NCBI RefSeq assembly: GCF_023336735.1
Contig: NZ_JAMBAQ010000014.1
Coordinates: 1 to 52,043, forward strand
From: Moraxella oculi
GTDB lineage: Bacteria > Pseudomonadota > Gammaproteobacteria > Pseudomonadales > Moraxellaceae
DNA length: 52,043 bases
Direction of reading: 5' to 3'
Program-made: the position numbers and the translations under genes
The notes under the pieces: model-generated
The model's input: only the letters and a program-made list of their open reading frames with translations
Databases searched by the model: none
What the model was told of the DNA's origin: nothing
Part shown: positions 18,869 to 28,422 of the stretch, piece after piece
Layout of the letters: each line of letters opens with the position of its first letter
How positions within the stretch are numbered: position 1 is the first letter of the stretch

Positions 18869-19237
18869 ATGATTCAGACTGAAACAATGCTGGAAGTTGC
18901 AGATAACAGTGGTGCAAGACGTGTTCAGTGTATTAAAGTGCTGGGCGGCTCGCATCGTCGTTACGCATCAGTTGGCGACATTATCAAGGTAACGGTTAAA
19001 GAAGCCATTCCTCGTGGCCGTGTTAAAAAAGGCGATGTGATGAATGCGGTTGTTGTACGCACCAAGAAGGGCGTACGCCGTCCAGATGGTTCTGTACTAC
19101 GTTTTGATGACAATGCGGCAGTTATCTTGAATAATAACAAAGCCCCAATTGCAACTCGTATTTTTGGACCTGTTACTCGTGAACTACGTGGTGAGCAATT
19201 CATGAAAATTGTTTCACTAGCACCTGAAGTACTGTAA
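18869..19237 (+). CDS. rplN: 50S ribosomal protein L14
   Basis: L14 (122 residues) forms an intersubunit bridge and is the RsfS-binding protein. The start is taken at the ATG at 18869 ([16 protein letters not shown]), giving the exact family length; an upstream in-frame start would add nine non-conserved residues. It contains [33 protein letters not shown] and the C-terminal FGPVTRELR. Confidence 0.98.
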   Translation: MIQTETMLEVADNSGARRVQCIKVLGGSHRRYASVGDIIKVTVKEAIPRGRVKKGDVMNAVVVRTKKGVRRPDGSVLRFDDNAAVILNNNKAPIATRIFGPVTRELRGEQFMKIVSLAPEVL

Positions 19238-19253
19238 CCTTTTAGAGGCTATT

Positions 19254-19571
19254 ATGGCAAAGTTACGCAAAGGCGACACCGTGGTTGTGATTGCTGGTAA
19301 AGATAAAGGCAAGCAAGGCACAATTTTGGCGGTTAAAGCAGACCGTGTAAAAGTTGAAGGCATTAACATTGTAACCAAACACCAAAAACCTAATCAAATG
19401 TTAGGTAAAGAAGGTGGTATTGTTAAGCAAGAAGCATTTTTACACATTTCAAATGTTGCGATTTATAACGCAGCAACCCAAAAAGCAGATCGTATTGCTT
19501 ATCAAGTAAACGAAGAGGGCAAAAAAGTCCGTATCTATCGTTCTACTGGTGAAGTAGTGGCGACTGCATAA
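19254..19571 (+). CDS. rplX: 50S ribosomal protein L24
   Basis: L24 (105 residues) is an assembly-initiating KOW-domain protein near the tunnel exit. It contains the KOW motif [19 protein letters not shown] (7-25) and [12 protein letters not shown]. It has normal length and is 16 bp after rplN. Confidence 0.97.
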   Translation: MAKLRKGDTVVVIAGKDKGKQGTILAVKADRVKVEGINIVTKHQKPNQMLGKEGGIVKQEAFLHISNVAIYNAATQKADRIAYQVNEEGKKVRIYRSTGEVVATA

Positions 19572-19590
19572 GAAATAAGGGTATATAGTA

Positions 19591-20127
19591 ATGGCAAGAT
19601 TAAAATCTTTATATAATGATAAGCTAAAGCAACAGATCAAAGATGAGCTTGGCTTAGAAAATGTCATGCAAGTGCCAAAAATTACCAAAATCACTTTGAA
19701 TATGGGTGTTGGTGGTGCTGCACAGGACAAAAAACTATTGGAAGGTGCGTTGGCTGACATGACTGCAATCGCAGGTCAGAAGCCTGTGGTAACCAAGGCA
19801 CGCAAATCAGTTGCTGGCTTTAAAATCCGTGAAGAGTGGCCAATTGGCTGCAAAGTTACTCTTCGTGGTGAACAAATGTATGAGTTTCTAGATCGTCTGA
19901 TTGCTATTGCAATTCCTCGTATTCGCGACTTCCGTGGTTTTTCATCAAAAGCCTTTGATGGTCGTGGTAATTATTCACTAGGCATCAAAGAGCAGATCGT
20001 TTTCCCAGAAGTTGATTTTGATAAAATCGATCGTATCCGTGGTTTGGACATCACGATTACTACCACAGCTGCTAACGATGATCAAGGTCGCGCATTGCTA
20101 AAAGCATTTGGCTTCCCATTCAGATAA
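19591..20127 (+). CDS. rplE: 50S ribosomal protein L5
   Basis: L5 (178 residues) binds 5S rRNA in the central protuberance and contacts P-site tRNA. It contains [40 protein letters not shown] and the C-terminal [20 protein letters not shown]. The length and order are canonical. Confidence 0.98.
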   Translation: MARLKSLYNDKLKQQIKDELGLENVMQVPKITKITLNMGVGGAAQDKKLLEGALADMTAIAGQKPVVTKARKSVAGFKIREEWPIGCKVTLRGEQMYEFLDRLIAIAIPRIRDFRGFSSKAFDGRGNYSLGIKEQIVFPEVDFDKIDRIRGLDITITTTAANDDQGRALLKAFGFPFR

Positions 20128-20138
20128 GGTAAAACGTT

Positions 20139-20444
20139 ATGGCTAAAAAAAGCATGATTAATCGCGAATTAAAACGCGAAAGAACAGTTGCTAAGTACGC
20201 CGAGAAGCGTGCAAAATTAAAAGCAATCATCAGCGATATCAATGCAAGTGATGAAGAGCGTTTGGATGCAATGCTTTCTTTACAAGCACTGCCACGCAAT
20301 TCCTCACCAGTTCGTCTACGCAATCGTTGTGGCCTAACTGGTCGTCCACATGGATATTTCCGTAAATTTGGTCTATCACGCAACAAATTGCGTGAACGAG
20401 TAATGCAAGGTGATGTGCCTGGCGTTCGTAAAGCAAGCTGGTAA
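20139..20444 (+). CDS. rpsN: 30S ribosomal protein S14, zinc-independent type
   Basis: S14 (101 residues) in the 30S head. This is the long C-minus form: the zinc-binding CxxC pairs of the short form are absent, while [27 protein letters not shown] is present. It starts [21 protein letters not shown]. The last residue is Trp (KASW), as is common in this family. Confidence 0.97.
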   Translation: MAKKSMINRELKRERTVAKYAEKRAKLKAIISDINASDEERLDAMLSLQALPRNSSPVRLRNRCGLTGRPHGYFRKFGLSRNKLRERVMQGDVPGVRKASW

Positions 20445-20455
20445 GGAGTATCACA

Positions 20456-20854
20456 ATGAGCATGCAAGATCCTGTTGCTGATATGCTAACCCGTATCCGC
20501 AATGCACAATCAAGAAACAAACCATCCGTCACAATGCCTGCCTCTAAGTTGCGTAAATCCATCGCTGACCTATTGGTTGTTGAGGGTTATTTGGCTTCTG
20601 CAGAAGTTAGTGACATTGAAAATGGAAAAAAAGTTTTGACTGTTGAGCTGAAATATTATCAAGGCAAAGGTGTCATTGAGACTTTGAAGCGTTACAGTCG
20701 TCCAGGACTTCGTCAATACCGTGGTAAGGATGAGCTACCAAGTGTTCAAAAAGGCTTGGGTGTTGCCATCATTTCTACAAGTAAAGGCATCATGAGCGAT
20801 CGTGCAGCTCGTGCAGCTGGTATTGGTGGTGAAGTAATTGCATTGGTTGCTTAA
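20456..20854 (+). CDS. rpsH: 30S ribosomal protein S8
   Basis: S8 (132 residues) binds the central domain of 16S rRNA and in E. coli represses the spc operon at the rplE region. It begins [18 protein letters not shown] and ends with [26 protein letters not shown], family landmarks. It is followed by a terminator-like hairpin and a new promoter before rplF. Confidence 0.98.
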   Translation: MSMQDPVADMLTRIRNAQSRNKPSVTMPASKLRKSIADLLVVEGYLASAEVSDIENGKKVLTVELKYYQGKGVIETLKRYSRPGLRQYRGKDELPSVQKGLGVAIISTSKGIMSDRAARAAGIGGEVIALVA

Positions 20855-20886
20855 TTAATTGGCATCAATAAATTACAAAAATACAT

Positions 20887-20916
20887 AATCCTTGGTTTAC
20901 TCCAAGGATTTTTTTT
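20887..20916 (+). terminator. Terminator-like hairpin between rpsH and rplF
   Basis: AATCCTTGG/CCAAGGATT stem, a 6-nt loop and a run of eight or more T. It would partly terminate the spc transcript after rpsH. Confidence 0.7.
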
Positions 20917-20924
20917 GTTATAAT
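20896..20924 (+). promoter_or_regulatory. Candidate promoter of the rplF-rpmJ section
   Basis: A TATAAT at 20919-20924 follows the terminator's T-run. A TTTACT in the terminator loop (20896-20901) is spaced 17 bp away and could be a weak -35. It lies 114 bp before rplF. Confidence 0.5.
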
Positions 20925-21037
20925 GTCGTGCTTTTCTAAATATCTTGAAACACATCAGTTATATCAAGATGGTAGAAAGTCACTTGTTTTACTGCCATCA
21001 TGTCGATGGTTTTTATTATCATTAAAGGAAAATTCCT

Positions 21038-21571
21038 ATGTCTCGTGTGGCTAAAGCCCCTGTAACGCTTCCAGCTGGTACAAGCGTTACTTTGAACGGT
21101 CAGCAGGTTGAAGTGAAGGGTAAGAATGGTTCTTTATCCCTACGCCTGCATGATTTGGTCGAGCTAAAACAAGAAGAGAGTGTGGTAACACTTTCTCCTG
21201 TTGCTGATACTAAAGAAGCGTGGATGCACACTGGTACAGTGCGTGCATTGATCAATAACATGGTTCAAGGTGTTAGTGAAGGTTTTGAGCGTCGCCTACA
21301 GCTGATCGGTGTTGGTTATCGTGCACAAGTTGCAGGTAATAAAATCAATCTGAACTTAGGCTATTCTCACCCAATTGAATACACGCTACCTGAAGGTGTA
21401 ACTGCTGAAAGCCCAAGTCAAACTGAAATCGTTTTAAAATCAAGCGATAAACAAAAATTGGGTCAGGCAGCAGCTAAGATTCGCAGCTTCCGTCCGCCAG
21501 AGCCTTATAAAGGTAAAGGTGTTCGTTATAGCGATGAAGTTGTTCTTCGTAAAGAAGCTAAGAAAAAATAA
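21038..21571 (+). CDS. rplF: 50S ribosomal protein L6
   Basis: L6 (177 residues) is a duplicated-fold protein near the sarcin-ricin loop and GTPase centre. It begins [17 protein letters not shown] and contains [20 protein letters not shown] and the C-terminal signature [17 protein letters not shown]. It starts a new transcription section after a 183-bp gap. Confidence 0.98.
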   Translation: MSRVAKAPVTLPAGTSVTLNGQQVEVKGKNGSLSLRLHDLVELKQEESVVTLSPVADTKEAWMHTGTVRALINNMVQGVSEGFERRLQLIGVGYRAQVAGNKINLNLGYSHPIEYTLPEGVTAESPSQTEIVLKSSDKQKLGQAAAKIRSFRPPEPYKGKGVRYSDEVVLRKEAKKK

Positions 21572-21586
21572 GTAAGGTGAGCAAAA

Positions 21587-21937
21587 ATGTTCGATAAAAA
21601 ATCAGCTCGTCTTCGCCGAGCAAAAAAAACCCGTGCACATATCCGTCATTTAGGCGTTAACCGTCTGACTGTGACTCGTACTCCACGCCATATCTATGCA
21701 CAAATCATCTCACCAACTGGCGGTGTGGTTGTGGCCCAGGCTTCAACGCTTGATTCAACACTTCGTTCTGGTAAAACAGGTAATGTTGAGGCGGCAAAAG
21801 CAGTTGGTGCGTTAATTGCAGAGCGTGCAAAAGCAGCAGGTATAACCAAGGTTGCTTTTGACCGTAGTGGTTTTAAATATCATGGCCGTGTTAAAGCTTT
21901 GGCTGACGCTGCTCGTGAAAATGGATTGGAGTTCTAA
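21587..21937 (+). CDS. rplR: 50S ribosomal protein L18
   Basis: L18 (116 residues) binds 5S rRNA with L5. It begins [21 protein letters not shown] and contains [16 protein letters not shown] and the C-terminal [26 protein letters not shown]. It has normal length and is 2 bp before rpsE, so the two are closely coupled. Confidence 0.98.
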   Translation: MFDKKSARLRRAKKTRAHIRHLGVNRLTVTRTPRHIYAQIISPTGGVVVAQASTLDSTLRSGKTGNVEAAKAVGALIAERAKAAGITKVAFDRSGFKYHGRVKALADAARENGLEF

Positions 21938-21939
21938 TC

Positions 21940-22437
21940 ATGGCAAAGTTTGAACAAACTGACGGTTTGGTAGAGAAATTGGTTGCTGTTGACCGTGTTG
22001 CAAAAGTTGTAAAAGGCGGTCGTATTTTCTCTTTTACTGCGTTGACAGTGGTTGGTGATGGTAATGGGCGCGTTGGTTTTGGTCGTGGTAAAGCTCGTGA
22101 AGTGCCTGCTGCCATCCAAAAAGCACTTGAGGCCGCTAAGCGTAATATGATTACTGTTGAGTTGTCAGGCACAACGCTTCAACATCCAATCAATGCTCGT
22201 CATGGAGCATCAAGAGTATACATGCAGCCAGCTTCTGAAGGTACTGGTGTGATTGCAGGTGGTGCGATGCGTGCCGTTCTTGAAGTTGCAGGTGTCCAAA
22301 ATGTATTGGCAAAATGCTATGGTTCAACCAATGCAGCTAATGTGGTTCAGGCAACTTTTAAAGGTCTTCGTGATATGGTTTCACCGGAGCAAATTGCTGC
22401 TAAACGCGGTAAATCCGTTGAAGAAATTTTGGGTTAA
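21940..22437 (+). CDS. rpsE: 30S ribosomal protein S5
   Basis: S5 (165 residues) at the mRNA entry, important for accuracy. It contains the N-terminal dsRBD-like [35 protein letters not shown] and [18 protein letters not shown]. The basic loop associated with spectinomycin action ([10 protein letters not shown]) appears ordinary. Confidence 0.98.
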   Translation: MAKFEQTDGLVEKLVAVDRVAKVVKGGRIFSFTALTVVGDGNGRVGFGRGKAREVPAAIQKALEAAKRNMITVELSGTTLQHPINARHGASRVYMQPASEGTGVIAGGAMRAVLEVAGVQNVLAKCYGSTNAANVVQATFKGLRDMVSPEQIAAKRGKSVEEILG

Positions 22438-22454
22438 GAAGTAGGTAAGTTACG

Positions 22455-22634
22455 ATGAAAAAAATTAAAGTTACTCAAACAAAATCGAGTAGCCATCGCT
22501 TAGCAAGCCACAAAGCTTGCCTAAAAGGTTTGGGGCTGCGTCGCATTGGTCATACTGTTGAAGTTGAAGATACTCCTTCGATCCGCGGTATGGTAAATCG
22601 TGTGAATTACATGGTTAAGGTGGAGGAAGCGTAA
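22455..22634 (+). CDS. rpmD: 50S ribosomal protein L30
   Basis: L30 has 59 residues, starting ATG at 22455 and ending TAA at 22632-22634. It reads [19 protein letters not shown]..., then [23 protein letters not shown], matching the short ferredoxin-like L30 family. It lies between rpsE and rplO as expected, and its stop overlaps the rplO ATG by one base. Confidence 0.96.
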   Translation: MKKIKVTQTKSSSHRLASHKACLKGLGLRRIGHTVEVEDTPSIRGMVNRVNYMVKVEEA

Positions 22635-23074
22635 TGGGTCTTCGTTTAAATGAACTGGCACCTGCGTTAGGTGCAAAAAAGACCGCTCAACGCCGTGGTC
22701 GTGGTATTGGCTCTGGCATTGGTAAGACTGGTGGTCGTGGTATTAAAGGTCAAACTTCGCGTTCAGGTTCAAGCATTCCAGCGGGATTTGAAGGTGGTCA
22801 AATGCCCATCTATCGTCGCTTGCCAAAATTTGGTTTTACCAGCCAGATGGCATTGACTACCGCGGAAGTTCGTTTGTCTGAGCTGAATAAAATTGAAGGC
22901 GATGTTGTTAGTCTTGAAGCATTAAAGAGTGCCAACATCATTCGTGGCGACATGAAGCGTGTTCGCATCATTCTATCTGGTGAGATTAATCGTGCCTTGA
23001 CCTTTAAAGGTGTTAAAGTTACCAAAGGTGCAAAACAAGCCATCGAAGCTGCTGGCGGTAGCATCGAGGAGTAA
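22634..23074 (+). CDS. rplO: 50S ribosomal protein L15
   Basis: L15 (146 residues) is a late-assembly protein. It begins [20 protein letters not shown] and contains [16 protein letters not shown] and [18 protein letters not shown], family hallmarks. Its ATG overlaps the rpmD stop (TAATG), and secY begins 4 bp after its stop. Confidence 0.98.
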   Translation: MGLRLNELAPALGAKKTAQRRGRGIGSGIGKTGGRGIKGQTSRSGSSIPAGFEGGQMPIYRRLPKFGFTSQMALTTAEVRLSELNKIEGDVVSLEALKSANIIRGDMKRVRIILSGEINRALTFKGVKVTKGAKQAIEAAGGSIEE

Positions 23075-23078
23075 TATC

Positions 23079-24422
23079 GTGTCCAAACAATCAGCGTCCA
23101 AATCTAACATTCCTCTAAATCCTCTCATATTCATTCGAAGGTACGATGAACTGTGGAATCGTATGTTATTTTTAATTGGAGCGTTGATTGTTTATCGTCT
23201 GGGTTCGCACATACCTGTACCTGGAATGGATCCGATTCGTTTGGCTGATTTTTTTAGAGCTGGCGAAAACACATTCCTGGGAATGTTTAATATGTTTTCT
23301 GGCGGATCTTTAGAGCGTATGTCCATCATGGCTTTGGGTATCATGCCTTATATCTCTGCATCTATTGTGGTGCAGATGATGTCAGTTGTCGTACCTTCTT
23401 TGGAGGCTTTAAAAAAAGAAGGCGAAGCAGGGCGTAGAACATTAAACAAATATACACGCCAAGGTACTTTGGCCTTGGCTTTTGTGCAGGCTGTCGGTAT
23501 GTCAGCAGGATTGATTTCTCAAAATCTAACATTGTCAACTGGATTGAGTTTTTATATACCTGCTGTTACTTCGCTTGTTGCGGGTTCAATGTTCCTAATG
23601 TGGTTGGGTGAGCAAATTACAGAAAGGGGTATTGGTAACGGTATCTCAATGCTAATTCTTGCTAGCATTGTTGCAAGCGCTCCATCCATGATCGCAGGAA
23701 TTTTTGTTGGTAGTAATGGTGGTAGTAAGGAATTGCTAACAGCCTTAGTATTTTTATTGTTGGGTATTGCGGTAACTGCAGCGATTGTCTTTATTGAAAG
23801 GGCTCAGCGTAGAGTTCCAGTCAACTATGCGCAAAAGCAACAAGAAGGTCGTAAAGTTTATGCTCAACAACAATCACATCTGCCATTGAAAATTAATATG
23901 GCAGGTGTCATTCCTGCAATTTTTGCCAGCTCTTTGTTAATGTTGCCTGCAAGTCTTGGACATTTTATTGTACCAACGGAAAACCCAACGCTTTTCCAAA
24001 GTATCATTCAGAATCTTGCCTTGGTTTTACATCAAGGTGAGCCACTTTACTTATTGGTATTTGGTGCTATGGTTATATTTTTCTGCTATTTTTATACGGC
24101 ATTGATGTTCAATCCTAAGGAAGTCGCAGAAAACTTAAAGCGTAGTGGTGCATACATTCCTGGTATTCGACCTGGACAACAGACAAAACGCTATTTAGAT
24201 TTTGTTTTAAATCGCCTAACCTTTATTGGTGCGATGTATATGGCAATCATTTGTTTGATGCCAATGGTTGTGCAATCATCTTTCGGTGCTGCCATTCCTT
24301 TGGGTGGTACTTCTTTGCTGATTATGGTGGTTGTTTTGATGGATTTTATTGCACAGATAAAAGCACATCTGATGAAACATCAATATCACGACCAAACCTT
24401 AATTAAATCGCCAAATCATTAG
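23079..24422 (+). CDS. secY: Protein translocase subunit SecY
   Basis: SecY forms the inner-membrane channel of the Sec translocon with SecE and SecG. The start is set at GTG 23079 (MSKQSASKSNIPLNPL), giving 447 residues; a longer in-frame extension would overlap rplO by 65 bp. Ten membrane segments are expected and hydrophobic blocks fit. Visible motifs are PVPGMDP (plug region entrance), NMFSGGSLERMSIMALGIMPYI, QITERGIGNGISMLI and the C-terminal NPKEVAENLKRSGAYIPGIRPG. It is followed by rpmJ after 22 bp. Confidence 0.97.
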   Translation: MSKQSASKSNIPLNPLIFIRRYDELWNRMLFLIGALIVYRLGSHIPVPGMDPIRLADFFRAGENTFLGMFNMFSGGSLERMSIMALGIMPYISASIVVQMMSVVVPSLEALKKEGEAGRRTLNKYTRQGTLALAFVQAVGMSAGLISQNLTLSTGLSFYIPAVTSLVAGSMFLMWLGEQITERGIGNGISMLILASIVASAPSMIAGIFVGSNGGSKELLTALVFLLLGIAVTAAIVFIERAQRRVPVNYAQKQQEGRKVYAQQQSHLPLKINMAGVIPAIFASSLLMLPASLGHFIVPTENPTLFQSIIQNLALVLHQGEPLYLLVFGAMVIFFCYFYTALMFNPKEVAENLKRSGAYIPGIRPGQQTKRYLDFVLNRLTFIGAMYMAIICLMPMVVQSSFGAAIPLGGTSLLIMVVVLMDFIAQIKAHLMKHQYHDQTLIKSPNH

Positions 24423-24444
24423 GGCGTACTTTTAGGAGCATGAC

Positions 24445-24561
24445 ATGAAAGTTCAAGCATCAGTTAAAAAAATTTGTGGCAGCTGCAAAATCATTCGCCG
24501 CAAGGGCAAAGTTTTGGTTATTTGTAGCTCAGAGCCACGCCATAAACAAAGACAAGGTTAA
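24445..24561 (+). CDS. rpmJ: 50S ribosomal protein L36
   Basis: L36 has 38 residues from ATG 24445: [20 protein letters not shown], then [18 protein letters not shown]. This is the canonical form, but the zinc set is C11, C14, C27 and H33, as in zinc-binding L36. It closes the spc section directly before the alpha-operon promoter. Confidence 0.96.
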   Translation: MKVQASVKKICGSCKIIRRKGKVLVICSSEPRHKQRQG

Positions 24562-24578
24562 TTTTTACAAATTAATTC

Positions 24579-24607
24579 TTGCAAAATAGTAGCGGATAAT
24601 GTATTAT
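24579..24607 (+). promoter_or_regulatory. Candidate alpha-operon promoter
   Basis: TTGCAA (24579-24584), a 17-bp spacer and TATTAT (24602-24607), 83 bp before rpsM. A 28-bp perfect palindrome overlaps its spacer and -10. Confidence 0.55.
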
Positions 24608-24615
24608 CCGCTACT
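24588..24615. promoter_or_regulatory. Perfect 28-bp palindrome over the alpha-operon promoter
   Basis: Arms AGTAGCGGATAAT and ATTATCCGCTACT (13 bp each) are separated by GT. There is no T-run on the plus strand, so it is not a classical terminator. It could be an operator for a dimeric regulator, or a structured 3' end of the spc transcript. Confidence 0.6.
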
Positions 24616-24689
24616 TGCCATGCTGTTATGATGCAGCAGTAGAGTAAACTAGCAAATGCAAATGCGTTTGTGCTAATGGAGAGAAATCA

Positions 24690-25046
24690 ATGGCTCGTAT
24701 TGCCGGTGTAAACATTCCGGACAACAAACACGCAGTGATTTCACTAACTTACATTTTTGGTATCGGTCGTACTACCGCCAAGCAAATTCTTGCTGCCGTT
24801 GGTATCAACGAAACTACTAAAATTGGTCAGTTGGATGATGCACAGCTAGATGCTGTCCGTGCAGAAGTTGCAAATTACACTACTGAGGGTGACCTTCGTC
24901 GTGAAATTTCAATGAATATTAAGCGTCTAACCGATTTGGGTTGCTATCGTGGTCTTCGTCACCGTCGAGGCTTGCCTGTAAACGGTCAGCGCACAAAAAC
25001 TAATGCGCGTACCCGAAAAGGTCCACGCAAAGCAATTAAAAAGTAA
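24690..25046 (+). CDS. rpsM: 30S ribosomal protein S13
   Basis: S13 (118 residues) in the 30S head bridges to L5. It begins [19 protein letters not shown] and contains [18 protein letters not shown] and the C-terminal basic tail [20 protein letters not shown]. It is the first gene of the alpha operon. A small stem CAAATGC/GCGTTTG lies just before its ribosome site. Confidence 0.98.
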   Translation: MARIAGVNIPDNKHAVISLTYIFGIGRTTAKQILAAVGINETTKIGQLDDAQLDAVRAEVANYTTEGDLRREISMNIKRLTDLGCYRGLRHRRGLPVNGQRTKTNARTRKGPRKAIKK

Positions 25047-25066
25047 CTAATTTAGGAAGCTAAAAG

Positions 25067-25459
25067 ATGGCAAAAGACACTCGTAGCCGCAAAAAAGTGG
25101 CTCGTCGCTCGGTATCTGAAGGTATCGCCCATATTCATGCGTCTTTTAATAACACCATTGTAACCATTACTGATCGTCAAGGTAATGCATTGGCTTGGGC
25201 CACCTCAGGTGGACAAGGCTTCCGTGGTTCACGCAAATCAACACCTTTCGCTGCTCAGGTTGCTGCTGAAGTTGCTGGTAAAACAGCACAAGAAACCTAC
25301 GGTGTTAAAAATGTTGATGTCTTGGTTAAAGGTCCAGGACCAGGTCGTGAGTCTGCGGTTCGTGCATTAGGTGCATTGGGTTATAAGATTAATAGTATCA
25401 GCGATGTTACCCCAATTCCACACAACGGTTGCCGCCCACCTAAGAAGCGTCGCGTTTAA
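25067..25459 (+). CDS. rpsK: 30S ribosomal protein S11
   Basis: S11 (130 residues) on the 30S platform. It contains [58 protein letters not shown] and the C-terminal [18 protein letters not shown]. The N-G dipeptide in HNG is the site often converted to isoaspartate. Confidence 0.98.
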   Translation: MAKDTRSRKKVARRSVSEGIAHIHASFNNTIVTITDRQGNALAWATSGGQGFRGSRKSTPFAAQVAAEVAGKTAQETYGVKNVDVLVKGPGPGRESAVRALGALGYKINSISDVTPIPHNGCRPPKKRRV

Positions 25460-25471
25460 GGAGAAAGACAC

Positions 25472-26113
25472 ATGGCCCGTTATATTGGTCCAAAATTAAA
25501 ATTGTCACGTCGTGAAGGTACTGACCTGCAGCTAAAATCAGGTGTTAAGCCTTATGATGTAAAAACTAAAAAAGCAAGTCGTGCACCTGGTCAGCATGGC
25601 AACAGCCAAAATAAAACTTCTGAATACGCATCACAGCTTCGTGAAAAGCAAAAAGTCAAGCGCATGTATGGCGTACTTGAGCGTCAATTTTCTAATTATT
25701 ATAAAGAAGCTGCGCGTATGCGTGGTGCAACTGGCGAAAACTTGCTTGGTATGCTAGAGCGTCGCTTAGATAATGTTGTCTATCGCATGGGCTTTGGTGC
25801 AACTCGTGCAGAAGCTCGCCAGTTGGTCAGTCATCGTGCAATTCTGCTAAAAAAAGCAGGTCGTGATGAGTTTGTTCGTGTGAACATTCCTTCAATTCAA
25901 GTGCAAGATGGTGATGTGATTGCTGTTCACGAGAAATCAAAAGAGCAACTTCGTATTAAAAATGCCATTGAGCTGGCAACACAGCGTGGTATTCCAGAAT
26001 GGCTTGATGTTGATCATAGCAAGCTTCAAGGTACTTTTAAAACTGCACCAGAACGCAGTGAACTACCTGCTGAAATCAACGAAAGCTTAATTGTTGAGCT
26101 ATATTCTAAATAA
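25472..26113 (+). CDS. rpsD: 30S ribosomal protein S4
   Basis: S4 nucleates 16S assembly and in E. coli represses the alpha operon. The 213-residue protein begins [19 protein letters not shown], has [19 protein letters not shown] and the S4 RNA-binding domain [30 protein letters not shown]. It is slightly longer than E. coli S4 (206). No N-terminal zinc cysteines are present. Confidence 0.97.
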   Translation: MARYIGPKLKLSRREGTDLQLKSGVKPYDVKTKKASRAPGQHGNSQNKTSEYASQLREKQKVKRMYGVLERQFSNYYKEAARMRGATGENLLGMLERRLDNVVYRMGFGATRAEARQLVSHRAILLKKAGRDEFVRVNIPSIQVQDGDVIAVHEKSKEQLRIKNAIELATQRGIPEWLDVDHSKLQGTFKTAPERSELPAEINESLIVELYSK

Positions 26114-26137
26114 TCCGAACTAAATCGAGGTGACACT

Positions 26138-27142
26138 ATGACAAACGCAACTGAGTTTCTAACACCTAGCACCATTCATGTGGATGCGGTTAATGAAACG
26201 ACTGCCAAGGTCACGCTCGAGCCGTTGGAAAGGGGCTTTGGGCATACACTAGGAAATGCCCTTCGTCGTATTCTACTTTCTTCATTGTCCGGTGCTGCAG
26301 TCATTGAGGCGGAGATTGAAGGTGTGGATCATGAGTATTCTACACTTGAAGGTCTTCAAGAGGATGTGCTTGATTTATTACTGAACTTAAAAGGTTTGGC
26401 AATCATATTACATGATCAAAATGAAGCATATCTGACTTTAGATAAGCAGGGTGCAGGTGTTGTTACTGCTGCTGATCTTGAGTTGCCACACAATGTTGAG
26501 ATTGCCAATCCTGATTTGGTATTGGGTACGCTTAGCGAGCGAGGGCATTTAAAAATGCGTTTGCGTGTGGTTACAGGTCGTGGCTATGAGCCTGCCAATC
26601 AGCGTCGTGAAGATGCGAACTCAAAAGCAATTGGACGCTTAAAACTTGATGCAAGTTTTAGCCCAATTCTGCGAGTTGCTTATGATGTTGAGAATGCTCG
26701 TGTTGAGCAGCGTACTGATCTAGACAAGCTGATCATTGAGCTTGAAACTAACGGTACGGTTGATCCAGAAGAAGCAATTCGCAAGGCGGCAACCATTCTA
26801 CAGCAACAAATCGCAATTTTTGTTGACTTGGAGGCTGAAGAAATCGTTGAACCTGTCAAGGAGAAAGAAGAAATTGACCCTGTGATGTTACGCCCAGTGG
26901 ATGATTTAGAACTGACGGTTCGCTCAGCAAACTGCTTAAAAGCTGAAAATATTTATTACATTGGCGATTTGGTACAGCGCTCAGAAACCGAGCTACTAAA
27001 AACCCCAAATCTTGGTAAGAAATCATTGACCGAAATTAAAGATGTCCTTGCATCTAAAGGTTTGGAGCTTGGTATGCGTCTGGAAACATGGCCACCAAGT
27101 GATCTTAGGGTTGATGATCGTTTCTCTTACCGTAGCCGTTAA
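26138..27142 (+). CDS. rpoA: RNA polymerase alpha subunit
   Basis: Alpha subunit of 334 residues that seeds RNA polymerase assembly. The N-terminal domain ([27 protein letters not shown], about 24-50) dimerises. A flexible acidic linker ([15 protein letters not shown]) leads to the C-terminal domain with [21 protein letters not shown] and [16 protein letters not shown], which binds UP elements and activators. It has normal length and sits between rpsD and rplQ. Confidence 0.98.
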   Translation: MTNATEFLTPSTIHVDAVNETTAKVTLEPLERGFGHTLGNALRRILLSSLSGAAVIEAEIEGVDHEYSTLEGLQEDVLDLLLNLKGLAIILHDQNEAYLTLDKQGAGVVTAADLELPHNVEIANPDLVLGTLSERGHLKMRLRVVTGRGYEPANQRREDANSKAIGRLKLDASFSPILRVAYDVENARVEQRTDLDKLIIELETNGTVDPEEAIRKAATILQQQIAIFVDLEAEEIVEPVKEKEEIDPVMLRPVDDLELTVRSANCLKAENIYYIGDLVQRSETELLKTPNLGKKSLTEIKDVLASKGLELGMRLETWPPSDLRVDDRFSYRSR

Positions 27143-27159
27143 TTTAAAGGATACTGACC

Positions 27160-27519
27160 ATGCGACATCGTAATAGTGGCGTTAAGCTGGGTCGCACCAG
27201 CAGCCATCGTAAGGCAATGTTCCAAAACATGACTAACTCTCTGTTTGAACATGAACTAATCAAGACTACTTTGGTTAAGGCGAAAGAGCTGCGCCGTGTA
27301 GCTGAGCCTCTAATCACTTTGGCGAAAGAAGATACTGTTGCCAATCGCCGTTTGGCATTCAGCCGTACTCGTAACAAGGTAATCGTTGGCAAGTTGTTCA
27401 ATGAATTAGGCCCTCGTTATCAAACTCGCCCAGGTGGCTATTTGCGTATCATTAAGTGTGGCTATCGTGATGGTGATAATGCACCGATGGCTTATGTTGA
27501 GTTGGTGGATCGACCATAA
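27160..27519 (+). CDS. rplQ: 50S ribosomal protein L17
   Basis: L17 (119 residues) at the tunnel exit. It begins [20 protein letters not shown] and contains [28 protein letters not shown] and a C-terminal [10 protein letters not shown]. It is the last gene of the ribosomal block; a long hairpin terminator follows about 100 bp downstream. Confidence 0.98.
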   Translation: MRHRNSGVKLGRTSSHRKAMFQNMTNSLFEHELIKTTLVKAKELRRVAEPLITLAKEDTVANRRLAFSRTRNKVIVGKLFNELGPRYQTRPGGYLRIIKCGYRDGDNAPMAYVELVDRP

Positions 27520-27616
27520 ACACGGCTTGACCTTAATGAAAAAACCAATTTATGATGAACTTTAGATCTTGAATTACAAATTAAAGGCTGGGTTCAGCAA
27601 ACTAAGTGGTTTTGTT

Positions 27617-27673
27617 AAGGACTAAGTTTCTTGTGAAGTTCAAAGAACAATACAAGAGACTTAGTCCTTTTTA
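27617..27673 (+). terminator. Long hairpin terminator of the alpha operon
   Basis: Arms at 27617-27634 and 27652-27669 pair over 18 bp with one mismatch (start AAGGACTAAGT), with a 17-nt loop and a T-run. It is stronger and longer than the other terminators in the window. Confidence 0.8.
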
Positions 27674-27776
27674 ATTTGTCCTTTTGGTTTGCTATGCATT
27701 TCATCATAATCACAGGGCAATCAGACACAATCACTCATTTCAGATCCAGTCATGTCCATTGTTTATTCCTAAAAAT

Positions 27777-27806
27777 ACCCCAAAGGTTGGGATTAACCTT
27801 TGGGGT
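27777..27806. terminator. Bidirectional terminator between rplQ and the YciO-like gene
   Basis: ACCCCAAAGGTT/AACCTTTGGGGT stem (12 bp) with a 6-nt loop, A-run before and T-run after, so it can act on both strands. A very similar stem follows acpP. Confidence 0.65.
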
Positions 27807-27858
27807 GCGGTTTTATAAATCTGGGATTTTTATTAGTGGTAGTGCTGTCTGTGCTTGG

Positions 27859-28413
27859 CTACTCAATCAGATTTTTAGTGCTTAATGGTGAGGGATTGAT
27901 GGTTCCAGCATCAACTAAAATGTCAATGTGTTGACTAAGATTTTCCTGTATTTCATAGGTTGTGGTAGTGTCAATAATTTCATGGTGCAGTTCGTGAATG
28001 ACCACAGGGGTCTCTAGTAAGTCGATTAAAGCATTCGTCAAAGGGTGGTTTGTGATGTGGATGCCAATCGCATTTTTTGTATTAAGGTACTTTGGCGTTT
28101 GTTTTGTGGGGCTTAAAATAAAACGAGCGATGTCGTTTGATTGATTTTTAATGATTTTAAATTGCTGATTGTTAATATCTGCGTATTGAGCAGCGTCGCT
28201 CAAGCTTCTACACAGTAAGGTGTGATGAGTGGTATTAATGATTTGATGAATCGTTGAGATTTTATGAAGGTTATTTTTTGCGTTCATATGACTTAATATG
28301 GCATAACCCATTTGTGTTGGGTAAATGATGAGTTGTGCATCGTTTAGGGCGTTGGCAATTTGTTTTAGTAATCTTGGCTGTGGGTTTTGTGGGTGTAAAT
28401 AAAGGGTTTGCAT
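27859..28413 (-). CDS. YciO/YrdC-like threonylcarbamoyl-AMP synthase family protein
   Basis: Protein of 184 residues with the Sua5/YrdC/YciO fold. Visible signs are the N-terminal LIIYPTQMGYAI (matching YPT..GY of the family), TLLCRSLSDAAQYADINNQ, and IGIHITNHPLTNALIDLL. YrdC/Sua5 members make threonylcarbamoyl-AMP for tRNA t6A; the YciO branch, which this resembles most, has an uncertain role. The ATG at 28413, with AAGGA upstream, is preferred to a TTG two codons earlier. Ten base pairs separate it from epmC, suggesting an operon. Several basic catalytic residues look altered. Confidence 0.75.
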   Translation of the reverse strand: MQTLYLHPQNPQPRLLKQIANALNDAQLIIYPTQMGYAILSHMNAKNNLHKISTIHQIINTTHHTLLCRSLSDAAQYADINNQQFKIIKNQSNDIARFILSPTKQTPKYLNTKNAIGIHITNHPLTNALIDLLETPVVIHELHHEIIDTTTTYEIQENLSQHIDILVDAGTINPSPLSTKNLIE

Positions 28414-28422
28414 GGTCAATCC

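Larger units (their letters stand above)
27520..27858. other. Gap after the ribosomal block with two hairpins
   Basis: The 339-bp gap contains the rplQ terminator (27617-27673) and a second bidirectional hairpin (27777-27806) that may serve the YciO-like gene from the other side. An open frame here lacks family character and overlaps both hairpins, so no gene is called. Confidence 0.6.

Noticed and set aside
23010-23078. Longer start for secY inside rplO
   Set aside because: It would overlap rplO by 65 bp. The GTG at 23079 begins the SecY-like N-terminus.
27676-27885. 69-codon frame after rplQ
   Set aside because: It spans a bidirectional terminator and the end of the YciO-like gene and shows no protein-family pattern.
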